A DNA stretch of 59,687 bases, from NCBI RefSeq assembly GCF_001584325.1, contig NZ_LSAZ01000020.1, forward strand, positions 1 through 59,687, in the 5' to 3' direction. The position numbers and the translations under genes were made by a program. Below are positions 45,298 through 53,640 of this stretch, in pieces. Under the pieces are notes generated by a model. The model ran no database searches. It had not been told where the DNA came from and saw only the letters and a list, made by a program, of their open reading frames with translations. Positions within the stretch are counted from its first letter, which is position 1, and each line of letters opens with the position of its first letter. The stretch is from Bacillus nakamurai. GTDB taxonomy: Bacteria; Bacillota; Bacilli; Bacillales; Bacillaceae.

Positions 45298-46122
45298 GTG
45301 AGTTGCAATCACAATTCCACCCAGTGTATTTGTAAAACGTTAAAAGAAATAGCCAAAGCTCAATCCCTCACAAATGAGGTGCATCAGATACATTGTCAGA
45401 ATCTTAATTCACCATTGGAGATGGGGGCTAATTTTAATACCATTCCAATTATGCTTATATGCCAGAGTACTTGTGACTTTTTTATTGGTTCTGGTGTTTT
45501 TGAGTCTAACGAAGCTTTCGAATGTTTTAAAACACCGGTATTTCGTGTTTCGAAAGTCATAGAAGAGCATGATGATCAATGCTGTGTAGAATTAGAGCTA
45601 TTACAACCTCATTGTGAGACATGGAGTAATCCTTCTTACCACGATCATGATGTCTGTAGCTTTTTTTCAGGAAAAAAGGTTAAAAAATTTATAAGAACAG
45701 GAATTTGTCTAAGGGTCGATGTAAGTTGTTTCTGTGGCATCGAATGTCTTCCGGCAGTAAAAGCTCACCATGAAAAACCTGTATCACCCCCTCCTCATAA
45801 AAAGGTTAAGATTTTTCAAGAGGAGATTTGCGGTAACTTTGGCCCCGGAACACAGACCGTATGGGAAGCAATATCGGTTGATAATATACAAGGAACATTT
45901 CAAATTTTTAACTCTGCACAAAGCACTTCATCAGTAGAGGGTTTTGTTGAAGCAAGTAAACCTATAATCTTCCCAACTGTCCCACCCGGTTCAACCATTA
46001 CCAGGTCGACAACTTTCCCCACCTCATTTACCATTAATGCCCCTAAAGGAACGAACGGAAAATATTGCATCATTTTAACAAAATTAATTCCGGTGAATCC
46101 TCATCATATGGGTTGTGAGTAA
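45298..46122 (+). CDS. CotY/CotZ-type spore-crust domain fused to an Ena-like domain
   Basis: A 274-residue protein. Residues 1-160 match the CotY/CotZ family of cysteine-rich self-assembling crust proteins: SCNHNSTQCICKTLKEI, ECFKTPVFRVSKV, CCVELELLQPH and RTGICLRVDVSCFCGIECLP all align with CotY segments. A His/Pro-rich linker (HHEKPVSPPPHKK, about residues 163-175) leads into an Ena/DUF3992-like domain (KIFQEEICGNFGPGTQTVWE .. NIQGTFQIFNSA .. GTNGKYCIILTKL). The fusion suggests an anchor that tethers Ena-like fibres to the crust lattice. GTG 45298 is favoured because it gives the CotY-like MSC start after AAAGGGG; ATG 45277 would add seven residues. It ends at a hairpin. Confidence 0.75.
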   Translation: MSCNHNSTQCICKTLKEIAKAQSLTNEVHQIHCQNLNSPLEMGANFNTIPIMLICQSTCDFFIGSGVFESNEAFECFKTPVFRVSKVIEEHDDQCCVELELLQPHCETWSNPSYHDHDVCSFFSGKKVKKFIRTGICLRVDVSCFCGIECLPAVKAHHEKPVSPPPHKKVKIFQEEICGNFGPGTQTVWEAISVDNIQGTFQIFNSAQSTSSVEGFVEASKPIIFPTVPPGSTITRSTTFPTSFTINAPKGTNGKYCIILTKLIPVNPHHMGCE

Positions 46123-46152
46123 ATGGAGAAAAAAATAATTAAATAGGTTTTT

Positions 46153-46193
46153 AGCTAATAGAGAAAGTTTCCTTTTTTCACTATTAGCTTTTT
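46153..46193 (+). terminator. Terminator after the CotY-Ena fusion gene
   Basis: AGCTAATAG (46153-46161) pairs with CTATTAGCT (46181-46189), followed by T5. The following stretch to 46392 shows no gene. Confidence 0.65.
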
Positions 46194-46392
46194 ATTTGGA
46201 TGTCCTGTTTAAAAAAAGATTTTTTCATGGTAAATCACAGGCTGTTACTTTAATAATGCTAAGTTTTTTCTTATTAAAGACTGAAAATAATATTAGGGGA
46301 CCGTATATAGACAAGGACCTTTAGACATAATAGTTAAATTAGATTAGGATTCGTCTAGTAAACTGACAATTTCTAGAGAAATAATAAAGTTT

Positions 46393-46740
46393 TTATTCAA
46401 ATATCCTTTTATATAATGTGATACACCATTTTCCAGTTGATCCGTTATACACTTCGCCAAAAATAGTTTGAACTGCGAAGCGTGTCGGATTATTAAATGA
46501 TACAGCTATACTGTTTTCTGGTGGAACATGAAAAAGGTTAAGAACACCATTGGAAGTGACAGAGAAGTCTACTGTCCCTGGTCCAGCATTAAATACCTCA
46601 AAAGTGCCTTGAATATAGTCATTCACTGTTGGTGCTGTCCACACTGCTGCATCAATTGCTCCAAAATTCCCACAAAGTTCTTCTTGGAAAATCATTGCAT
46701 TTGGGCAACAGCAACAGTCGTTTCCTTTACTACCGCACAT
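46393..46740 (-). CDS. Ena-like (DUF3992-type) spore appendage subunit, copy 3
   Basis: A 115-residue protein whose first 55 residues (MCGSKGNDCCCCPNAMIFQE .. DYIQGTFEVFNAGPG) and last 15 residues (GSTGKWCITLYKRIFE) are almost those of copy 2, whereas the middle (about residues 55-98) is different. The conserved cysteines are kept. ATG 46740 follows AGGAG at eight bases. The upstream 180 bp are a copy of those of copy 2, so the promoter is shared by descent. It reads alone, without a neighbour on its strand before the terminator region of the fusion gene. Confidence 0.75.
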   Translation of the reverse strand: MCGSKGNDCCCCPNAMIFQEELCGNFGAIDAAVWTAPTVNDYIQGTFEVFNAGPGTVDFSVTSNGVLNLFHVPPENSIAVSFNNPTRFAVQTIFGEVYNGSTGKWCITLYKRIFE

Positions 46741-46915
46741 ATACTTCACTCCTGATAATAAGATTTTTATTTATACTTTTATATTTAATGCAGCCTTTAT
46801 ATATTTGTACATGTTAAGCGCTGAATTTTAAATAAACAGGCTCTCTTTTTTCTTGCCTAATTTTAATTGGACAAATTTTCTCCCCATACAAAATTAAAGA
46901 GATACGCCTATGGTA
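46741..46915. repeat. Duplicated upstream region, copy B
   Basis: Near-copy of 45091-45270, ending near the sequence corresponding to the fusion gene's sigma-K-like promoter (here CCTATGGTA, one base changed), but with no fusion gene following it. This implies a tandem duplication of the [Ena - promoter - fusion] unit followed by loss of the second fusion gene. Confidence 0.8.
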
Positions 46916-46981
46916 AGAGTTAATTGCCATTAGGGATATTGAAAAGGTGAAAGTAATTAGAAAGATCTCTCATTTCCCCTT

Positions 46982-47045
46982 AAAAAAAGCAAGAAATTGA
47001 CGTGACCATTCTGACATAGTTAAAATGATCATATCAATTTCTTGC
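46982..47045 (-). terminator. Hairpin with T run at the right end of the island
   Basis: GCAAGAAATTGA (46989-47000) and TCAATTTCTTGC (47034-47045) form a perfect 12-bp stem with a 33-nt loop; on the minus strand T7 follows. It would stop minus-strand transcription coming from the truncated guaD. The long loop is unusual for a simple terminator, so another role is possible. Confidence 0.55.
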
Positions 47046-47161
47046 AAATAAGCTTACTAACACAAGTTAGAGAAGTTAAGCACCCCACATGTGTAATGGA
47101 AACAAATTTTCTTGTAATCTTGTCATTAATCTTAGCCCCAAAACCTCATCTACTTATGATA

Positions 47162-47176
47162 CGGATCGCCGTAACT
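47162..47176 (+). repeat. Right 15-bp direct repeat of the guaD island
   Basis: CGGATCGCCGTAACT, identical to 44182-44196. Confidence 0.9.
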
Positions 47177-47343
47177 TCAGCATGAGCGGTCGGATCGTTG
47201 CTTGTCGTCACATTATTTTGGCCTTCGGCGATAATAGTGCCATTCTTAACGATAACCGCGCCAAACGGACCCCCTGCGCCTCGATTGACTCCCTCAACAG
47301 CAAGTGTGACAGCCCGTTTTAAAAATTGAGTATGATGATTCAT
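47162..47343 (-). pseudogene. guaD: guaD, proximal (5') fragment
   Basis: This piece starts with ATG 47343 and encodes MNHHTQFLKRAVTLAVEGVN .. SNDPTAHAEVTAIR, the first 60 or so residues of guanine deaminase including the catalytic HAE motif. The frame then runs a few codons into the island and stops at 47146. The zinc ligands PCPMC are on the other side of the island, so neither half can work alone. GuaD converts guanine to xanthine; this strain has probably lost the activity unless the island is excised and the distal frameshifts are read errors. Confidence 0.9.
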
Positions 47344-47477
47344 CTAAGCTCCCCCCAGTTGGTCGAATGCTTTAAGTATAGCTGAATATGAAAATGAAAA
47401 ACATTTACAAATTAATAAAAAAAACAGCGGAAATTTAGATCGTTTATTAAAATAGAAGACAGAAAAGGGGGAGAAGC

Positions 47478-48104
47478 ATGCTTTATTTATATATCGTCAG
47501 ACACGGGCAAACCGTTTGGAACACGGAAAAAAGAATGCAGGGCTTACAAGATTCAAAGGTGACCGAAAAAGGCCTCCGTCATGCAAGGGCGCTTGGGGAA
47601 AGAGTAAAAGATATTGATTTTGAGAGAATTTATATAAGCACGAGCAAACGGACGGAGGACACGGCAAAAGCGATAGCGGGAACACGCGATATTCCGATCG
47701 TGAAAGACGCTCTATTTTGCGAAATGGCGCTTGGTGAATGGGAAGGAAAAAAACAAGAGGAGATTGAAAAAGCGGAACAGGAACGGCTGCATGCCTATTT
47801 TCATCAGCCTGCCGCATATGAGCCTGCGGCAGGGGAAAGCTTTGCCGAGCTTGAAACGAGAGCCAAGGAGGCGCTTCACATGTTAATCAGGCGCCATTCA
47901 TCCGGACATATCCTTGTCGTCTCTCATTCTGTCTTTATCCTAATGCTTTTGAACATTGTGAAACAGCGGGAGCTTACCGAGCTTTGGAATTCTTCCTATA
48001 TTCATGATACATCTCTGACTGTACTGGCAGTTGATGAAAACGGGAATATCACCATTGAGAAAGAAGGAGACGGCTCACACCGCGATATGATCGCTTCATT
48101 ATAA
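47478..48104 (+). CDS. Histidine phosphatase family protein (phosphoglycerate mutase-like)
   Basis: A 208-residue member of the histidine phosphatase superfamily. The phosphohistidine motif is VRHGQTVWN at residues 7-15; other active-site residues are Arg in STSKRTEDTA, Glu in EMALGEWEG and His in VVSHSVFI. It resembles broad-specificity phosphatases of the PhoE/CobC group rather than glycolytic mutases, which are longer. The substrate cannot be told. GGGGGAG precedes the ATG, and a bidirectional terminator separates it from metE. Confidence 0.85.
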   Translation: MLYLYIVRHGQTVWNTEKRMQGLQDSKVTEKGLRHARALGERVKDIDFERIYISTSKRTEDTAKAIAGTRDIPIVKDALFCEMALGEWEGKKQEEIEKAEQERLHAYFHQPAAYEPAAGESFAELETRAKEALHMLIRRHSSGHILVVSHSVFILMLLNIVKQRELTELWNSSYIHDTSLTVLAVDENGNITIEKEGDGSHRDMIASL

Positions 48105-48106
48105 TA

Positions 48107-48142
48107 GAAAAAACCATCCGCGGAAAACGGATGGTTTTTTTC
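48107..48142. terminator. Bidirectional terminator (phosphatase / metE)
   Basis: AACCATCCG (48113-48121) pairs with CGGATGGTT (48128-48136), with A6 and T7 flanks. Confidence 0.82.
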
Positions 48143-48144
48143 GT

Positions 48145-50433
48145 TTATACGAGCTGAGCCTGCTTCTTTCTTGCCTGCTTCGCTGCTTCGACCATATTTT
48201 TTAAAGCTGCAACGGTTTCTTCCTGCTGTCTTGTTTTAAGCCCGCAGTCCGGGTTCACCCAGAATCGGTCAGTCGGGCATACCGCAAGCGCGTCATCGAT
48301 AATTTGATAGATTTCTTCAGTAGCCGGAACACGCGGACTGTGAATGTCATAAACGCCGAGTCCGAGGCCTTTTACGTAAGGATGCTCTTTCAAATATTCT
48401 AAAAATCCTCCGTGGCTTCTGCTGTGTTCAATCGTGATCACATCTGCGTCAAGGTCGTTAATCGTATCAACGATATCTTCAAAGTTGCTGTAACACATAT
48501 GTGTATGAATTTGCGTCTCATTTTTCACAGAAGATGTTGTTAATCTGAATGCTTCTGCGGCCCATGTTAAATACTCATCCCAATCCTGTGTTTTTAACGG
48601 CAGCCCTTCGCGAAGCGCTGGTTCATCCACTTGGATAATCTGAATACCGGCATCCTCAAGCGCTTTTACCTCTTTTCTGAGAGCAAGGCCGATTTGGAAG
48701 GCGATTTCTTTTCTTGAAATATCCGCGCGCGGGAATGACCAGTTTAAAATGGTAACAGGGCCCGTCAGCATGCCTTTCATATGCTTTTCTGTCAGCGATT
48801 GGGCGTAAACCGTATCCTTTACCGTCATCGGTTCGATAAATTCGACATCTCCGAAAATGACCGGAGGACGCACGCAGCGTGAACCGTAAGACTGTACCCA
48901 AGCATATTTTGTAAAGGCGAAACCGGCGAGTTTTTCACCGAAATATTCAACCATGTCCGTCCGTTCGAACTCTCCGTGAACGAGCACGTCGAGGCCGATT
49001 TCTTCCTGGATGTCAATCCAGCGTTTTGTTTCTGCATTAATAAATGCTTGGTACTGTTCATCAGTCCATTCTTTTTTCCGCCATTTTTGACGTGCGCTGC
49101 GCACTTCAGCAGACTGCGGGAAGCTCCCGATCGTCGTTGTCGGCAGAAGGGGAAGGCCGAGCGAATCATTTTGAAGCGTGAGACGATCTTCAAACGGCAC
49201 AGGACGGGAAAAATCTTGTTCTGTCAATTGATCAAGCTCTTCTTTTTGATCGGAGTTTGCTCCTGTTGCGAAAGCCTTCAAAGTATCCAGAGCGGCTTTG
49301 GATTGCTCAATCTGTTCGCTGATCGCGGCTTTTCCCGACAGAAGCCCTTCCTTCAAGACGCCCAGTTCAGCTAATTTTTCTGTTGCGTACGACAGTCCGT
49401 TCAGCAAATCCTTTTCCAGATGCTCATCAGGATGTTTTGCTACCGGGACGTGCAGCAGGCTGCTGGAAGGCTGAATCCACAGCTCTTCAATATCTGCGTG
49501 GCTCAGAATGTCAAGAACCGCATCAAGGCGTTCCTCAGCATCGATCTTCCAAATGTTGCGTCCGTCGATCACACCTGCTGCCAGCACTTTATCTTTCGGG
49601 AAGCCGTGCGTTTTCAGCTGCTCAAGGTTTCTGCCTTTATCATGCACGAAATCAAGCCCGATGCCTTGTACCGGATAAGAAATCAGCTCTTCGTAAGCAT
49701 CAACGGAGTCAAAATACGTTTGTAAAAGAACATTCAAGCCTGACAGCTCTTTTGTGATCCCTTCATAGAGTTCTTTTGCGGAACGGACATCCTCAGAAGA
49801 AGCTGTCACGAGCGCAGGCTCATCAATTTGAACCCATTTGACGCCTTCTGCTTCAAGCTCTTTCAAAAGCTGGACGTAAAGAGGGACGAGGCGTTTTTGA
49901 ATGGCTTTCGCTTCTGATTCTTCATAACCTTTGGCAAGCGTGACAAAGGTGTACGGACCGACGATGACAGGTTTTGTTTCCGCTCCGAATTCTTCTTTGA
50001 TCCGGCGGTAATCGTCAAGCTGCTTGTTTCTTGTTAAGCGGAATTCGAGGCTTTCGTCATATTCAGGAACGATGTAATGGTAGTTGGTATTAAACCATTT
50101 TGTCATTTCACTTGAAACGGCATCTTTTACGCCGCGGGCAATGGCGAAATATGTATCAACGGGATCGGTAATGCTGCGAAATCTTTCCGGAATCCAGTTA
50201 AAGCTGACGGCTGTATCGAGCACATGGTCATAATGGGTGAAATCTGACACCGGCACAATATCGATATTTTGATCAAGCTGTGTTTTGACCGCGGATAAAA
50301 ATAATCCGTCAAGCTCCTTAAGAAACGTTTCTTTGTCGGTATTTCCTTTCCAATACGCTTCAAGCGCTTTTTTCCATTCTCTGTTCAAGCCGATTCTCGG
50401 AAAGCCCAGATTCGAAGTTTTAATTGTTGTCAT
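48145..50433 (-). CDS. metE: Cobalamin-independent methionine synthase MetE
   Basis: A 762-residue enzyme that transfers the methyl group from 5-methyltetrahydropteroyl-triglutamate to homocysteine. Two homologous barrels are visible. The C-terminal barrel carries the zinc ligands: His and Cys in [12 protein letters not shown] and Cys in [11 protein letters not shown]. The N-terminus [20 protein letters not shown] is the standard folate-binding start. It is preceded by a SAM riboswitch, so it is expressed when SAM is low. Confidence 0.96.
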   Translation of the reverse strand: MTTIKTSNLGFPRIGLNREWKKALEAYWKGNTDKETFLKELDGLFLSAVKTQLDQNIDIVPVSDFTHYDHVLDTAVSFNWIPERFRSITDPVDTYFAIARGVKDAVSSEMTKWFNTNYHYIVPEYDESLEFRLTRNKQLDDYRRIKEEFGAETKPVIVGPYTFVTLAKGYEESEAKAIQKRLVPLYVQLLKELEAEGVKWVQIDEPALVTASSEDVRSAKELYEGITKELSGLNVLLQTYFDSVDAYEELISYPVQGIGLDFVHDKGRNLEQLKTHGFPKDKVLAAGVIDGRNIWKIDAEERLDAVLDILSHADIEELWIQPSSSLLHVPVAKHPDEHLEKDLLNGLSYATEKLAELGVLKEGLLSGKAAISEQIEQSKAALDTLKAFATGANSDQKEELDQLTEQDFSRPVPFEDRLTLQNDSLGLPLLPTTTIGSFPQSAEVRSARQKWRKKEWTDEQYQAFINAETKRWIDIQEEIGLDVLVHGEFERTDMVEYFGEKLAGFAFTKYAWVQSYGSRCVRPPVIFGDVEFIEPMTVKDTVYAQSLTEKHMKGMLTGPVTILNWSFPRADISRKEIAFQIGLALRKEVKALEDAGIQIIQVDEPALREGLPLKTQDWDEYLTWAAEAFRLTTSSVKNETQIHTHMCYSNFEDIVDTINDLDADVITIEHSRSHGGFLEYLKEHPYVKGLGLGVYDIHSPRVPATEEIYQIIDDALAVCPTDRFWVNPDCGLKTRQQEETVAALKNMVEAAKQARKKQAQLV

Positions 50434-50464
50434 TATGTCTCCTCCTTTAAGTGAGATGTAACAT

Positions 50465-50676
50465 AAAAAGCCTCTTTCTCATGAGAGAAAGAGGCTTTAA
50501 CATCAAAAGTCAGCCTCTCTTATCTCTCAGATCACGTCTGATGGAATTAGCACCGTGCCTTAAGAGACAATTTTGTCTCGGCGCAAATATCACGCGCCCC
50601 ATCTCACAATGGTATTACGGTCGGTTGCTGTTGGGGTCAAAAGGCCAATCCCTCGCCCAACTCTCGATAAGAGAAA
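50465..50676 (-). ncRNA. SAM-I (S-box) riboswitch of metE with terminator
   Basis: On the minus strand the aptamer contains CTTATCGAGAG (near 50674), GGGCGAGGGATTGGCC, GACCCCAACAGCAACC, GCACGGTGCTAATTCC and closes with GATAAGAG (near 50517). The expression platform is a strong hairpin AGCCTCTTTCTC .. GAGAAAGAGGCT (50469-50497) with a T run. SAM binding favours the terminator and shuts off metE. Confidence 0.96.
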
Positions 50677-50812
50677 GTATTTGAATTTTTTTGAAAAGTT
50701 ACATCATTTGTTGGTAATCTTAACAGCTTATGAAGAACACTGTCAATAGAAAATCTCATATTTTAAAAACTGAATATCTGACAAATGAAGATAACATGAT
50801 ATGAAAAACATA

Positions 50813-51772
50813 TTATAGAGACAGCAGCTGTGACTGTTCGGCTTTTTCCATCAGCACGTCCGGCGCATCTAAATAAAGAAATCCGTTCCCCGCTAATGTT
50901 TTGGCAATATCAAGCGGAAGTGTCCGGCGCACAAGCTGGGCATAAACCTCAGCTTCGGACAGGGTTCGCTGAAATGAATCCTGCTCAAGCCCTTTAATCA
51001 AGGCGAGCGCTCCGCTCACATGCGGGGCGGCCATTGAAGTGCCCGTCAGCTTTCCGTATTTATGATTAGGGAGGGTGGAGAGAATATTTTCTCCGGGAGC
51101 GACAAGGTCAATTTCTTTATTTGCGTTTGAAAATTCAGAAGATTTACGAGCTACAGAAACCGATCCGACTGCAATGACTTCGTTGTAAGCAGCGGGGTAG
51201 GAAAGCTCTTCTGTCCGCGCGTCTCCGTCACCTTCATTTCCTGCTGCGCAGACGACCAGCACGCCGTTTTTTACGGCATTTGTGACGGCTTCTTTCAGCT
51301 CGGGCACGTCGCTCGGCCCGCCGAGTGACATGGAAATAATATCAGCCTTTTGTTCAACCGCATAATTGATGCCGTTAATAATCCATTCATACTTTCCGCT
51401 GCCGTTTTTACCGCCGAGTACCTTGACGATTAACAGGCTTGCCTCTGGCGCAACCCCGGAAATTCCGCCGTTTGAATCATTGGCGGCAATCGTTCCGGAA
51501 ACATGGGTGCCGTGTCCGTTATAATCCGAAATCGCATCCTCTTTGCCTCCGTCATCATCGGTAAAGTTTTTACCGCCGATAATCCGATCTTTTAAATCGG
51601 GATGAGTTGTATCGCAGCCTGTATCAAGAACCGCGATTTTAATATCTTTGCCTTTAAACCCTTTTGCCCACAATTCTGGCGCCTTAATCACTTTAATACC
51701 CTCAGGAAGCTCGTTCACATCCATGATCTGCTCATTCGTGACATACGGGATCAAGCGCATTTCACCATTCAT
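50813..51772 (-). CDS. ispA: Major intracellular serine protease IspA
   Basis: A 319-residue intracellular subtilisin with the catalytic triad Asp50 (AVLDTGCD), His87 (NGHGTHVSG) and Ser246 (GTSMAAPH). There is no signal peptide; instead the short N-terminal extension with LIPY (residues 7-10) is the propeptide motif that keeps intracellular subtilisins inactive until cleaved. Start ATG 51772 follows GGAGGG. It is induced at the onset of stationary phase and sporulation in B. subtilis. Confidence 0.95.
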   Translation of the reverse strand: MNGEMRLIPYVTNEQIMDVNELPEGIKVIKAPELWAKGFKGKDIKIAVLDTGCDTTHPDLKDRIIGGKNFTDDDGGKEDAISDYNGHGTHVSGTIAANDSNGGISGVAPEASLLIVKVLGGKNGSGKYEWIINGINYAVEQKADIISMSLGGPSDVPELKEAVTNAVKNGVLVVCAAGNEGDGDARTEELSYPAAYNEVIAVGSVSVARKSSEFSNANKEIDLVAPGENILSTLPNHKYGKLTGTSMAAPHVSGALALIKGLEQDSFQRTLSEAEVYAQLVRRTLPLDIAKTLAGNGFLYLDAPDVLMEKAEQSQLLSL

Positions 51773-51991
51773 AAAAAAGCCCTCCTTTTTTATGTTTGCA
51801 AGTGGATACAAGGGTGTTGCTACTATTTTATGGCAGAAAGCGCCGTTCGGAAAGAGTCATTTGAAGCATTTTGACAAAACAGGCGCAATCCATTGCACTA
51901 ATTATTTTCAAATAAATGGATGGATTAACAGCTTTCACTGTGAATCGGCACTCACTGACGCTATAATTGGAAATGGGAAAGGAGAAGAGGT

Positions 51992-52825
51992 ATGAAACTT
52001 AATGAAGCATTATACGAATATTTTTCAGGACAGGTTGACCAAATTGCGAAAGATTGGATTGACACAATGGAAGACTCAGACCCCAATTCGATCTATTCTT
52101 TGACAAATCCGGTTATGACAGAAGAACTGATTGAGCAGGATAAAGAATTTTACCGGCATATTAATAACATGTATATCAAACCGGAAAAAGAATTTCTGGA
52201 AGAGTTCGAACGGTGGGTGATCGAGCTTGCGAAGGATCAGAAGCATTTAGACACACCCGTTCAATATGTGGTTCGCGAATTTATGAGAAACCGGACGCTG
52301 TACAAAAGCTATTATGATGCGTTTGCCGATTCTCACGAGTCTTCGTTTGCACAGGGAGAAAGGAAGAAATGGGAGGATTTAATCGTTCAAGTATTTGATT
52401 TTACTATCTATACGTTTGTTGATCATGCCGAACATAATTCGAAAATGCAGCTGAACGCACAGCGGGAAATGATATTAGAATTAAGCTCGCCGGTCATCAC
52501 ACTCAGCAAACGCACGGCCCTTTTGCCCCTTGTCGGCGATATCGACACTGAGCGGGCTAAATTTATTTTGGAAAACACGTTAAGCACCTGTGCAGACAGG
52601 CTTGTCGAGCATTTGTTAATCGACTTGTCGGGCGTGGTGGTCGTGGATACGATGGTGGCGCACCAAATCTTTAAATTGATTGAGGCGCTTAATTTGATCG
52701 GAGTCAAATCGACCTTATCCGGAATCAGGCCGGAAATCGCCCAAACGGCCGTTCAGCTCGGCATTAATTTTTCCAATATCACAATTAAGTCAAACTTGGC
52801 TCAAGCGCTTAATTATAATCTGTAA
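51992..52825 (+). CDS. rsbRB: Stressosome protein RsbRB (STAS domain)
   Basis: A 277-residue RsbR paralogue: an N-terminal globin-like sensor domain (residues 1-145) and a C-terminal STAS domain (residues 160-275). The two phosphorylatable threonines are likely Thr186 (GDIDTERAKF) and Thr220 (VVVDTMVAHQ). It forms part of the stressosome with RsbS and RsbT that triggers sigma-B. A TATAAT (51962-51967) precedes its GGAGAAGAGG ribosome binding site. Confidence 0.93.
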   Translation: MKLNEALYEYFSGQVDQIAKDWIDTMEDSDPNSIYSLTNPVMTEELIEQDKEFYRHINNMYIKPEKEFLEEFERWVIELAKDQKHLDTPVQYVVREFMRNRTLYKSYYDAFADSHESSFAQGERKKWEDLIVQVFDFTIYTFVDHAEHNSKMQLNAQREMILELSSPVITLSKRTALLPLVGDIDTERAKFILENTLSTCADRLVEHLLIDLSGVVVVDTMVAHQIFKLIEALNLIGVKSTLSGIRPEIAQTAVQLGINFSNITIKSNLAQALNYNL

Positions 52826-52840
52826 CAGAAGCGTACATAA

Positions 52841-52881
52841 CAAAAACAGGCTGCCGAATCGTCTCCGGCAGCCTGTTTTTA
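52841..52881. terminator. Bidirectional terminator (rsbRB / ykoC)
   Basis: AAAACAGGCTGCCG (52842-52855) pairs with CGGCAGCCTGTTTT (52866-52879). Confidence 0.88.
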
Positions 52882-53640
52882 TAAAAAGAATAAAGAGACA
52901 GCATAACTGGCGCTAAATAATAAAAGGACGAGCAGGAAAAAGAACCAGTCGCCGCCGCGCATGGTCACGCTCCTGTAATACGTGCGGTTTCGGCTGCCTG
53001 TGAAACCTTTTGATTCCATTGCAATGGCCGTGCGTTCCGCTTTCCGGATTGCGCCTGCCAAAAGCGGAATGGTATAGCGCGTAAAGGCGGACAGCTTGCC
53101 CTTCAGACCGGATGCAGTCACAGCGCCTCTGATTCTGTGCGCCTGCCGGATGATCCGGATTTCGTCTTTCAGAAGAGGAAGAAATCGAAATCCGGCGATA
53201 ATGCCGTACGCAAGCTTCGGCGGCAGCTTACACTGCTGAATGAGACTCAGCATAAACAGAATCGGATCGGTTGTGAAAATAAACATCATCGACAAAGCAG
53301 AAAAACATAAAATGCGAAAGCCGATCGAAACGCCGAGCGCCGCGTTGTCACTGTTTACGGAAATAGGCCCCAGCCGGAACAGCAGGTTGCCGGCGGTTGT
53401 CGGGACATTTCCGAAAACCGCCGCTGTCCATAAGCAGCCGAAGGCGAGAATGAAAAACGGTATCGTGAACAGAAGCCATTTTTTCAGCGGAATCCGGCCT
53501 GCCGTTATAACACCTGCCACGATGATGATGTAAAACAAAGCGGGTGTGTATGGATTATAAATAAACGACAGCATCACGACACAGCAAAGGACAGCCGCCG
53601 CTTTTACCGTCGGGTTAACAGTTTGCAGCCGGTGATTCAT
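52879..53640 (-). CDS. ykoC: ECF transporter T component YkoC (thiamine-related)
   Basis: A 253-residue membrane protein of the CbiQ/EcfT type with five to six membrane segments and the Ala-Arg-Gly-like coupling motifs ([14 protein letters not shown] and [13 protein letters not shown]) that contact the ATPases. With YkoD and YkoE it forms a group I-type ECF uptake system for the hydroxymethylpyrimidine thiamine precursor. ATG 53640 is used because GGAGG lies seven bases upstream; it overlaps the end of ykoD by 26 bp. It is the last gene of the TPP-controlled operon. Confidence 0.9.
   Translation of the reverse strand: MNHRLQTVNPTVKAAAVLCCVVMLSFIYNPYTPALFYIIIVAGVITAGRIPLKKWLLFTIPFFILAFGCLWTAAVFGNVPTTAGNLLFRLGPISVNSDNAALGVSIGFRILCFSALSMMFIFTTDPILFMLSLIQQCKLPPKLAYGIIAGFRFLPLLKDEIRIIRQAHRIRGAVTASGLKGKLSAFTRYTIPLLAGAIRKAERTAIAMESKGFTGSRNRTYYRSVTMRGGDWFFFLLVLLLFSASYAVSLFFL

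Larger units (their letters stand above)
44182..47176. mobile_element. About 3-kb island carrying Ena-like spore-appendage genes, inserted in guaD
   Basis: The island is bounded by identical 15-bp direct repeats (44182-44196 and 47162-47176) that lie within guaD codons; joining the two sides at one repeat gives a continuous frame (AEVTAIRNACRA). Just inside the repeats is a 9-bp inverted pair, TATCATAAG (44215-44223) and CTTATGATA (47153-47161), which would flank the core in a circular form. A small terminator-like hairpin is at 44193-44215. Inside are three minus-strand Ena-like genes and one plus-strand CotY-Ena fusion gene. I see no transposase or integrase, so the mobilising enzyme would have to act in trans, or the island is old. 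Confidence 0.75.

Noticed and set aside
44182..47176. Classical IS element or transposon
   Set aside because: No transposase frame is present, and the 15-bp duplication is longer than most target duplications; the terminal inverted repeat is only 9 bp.
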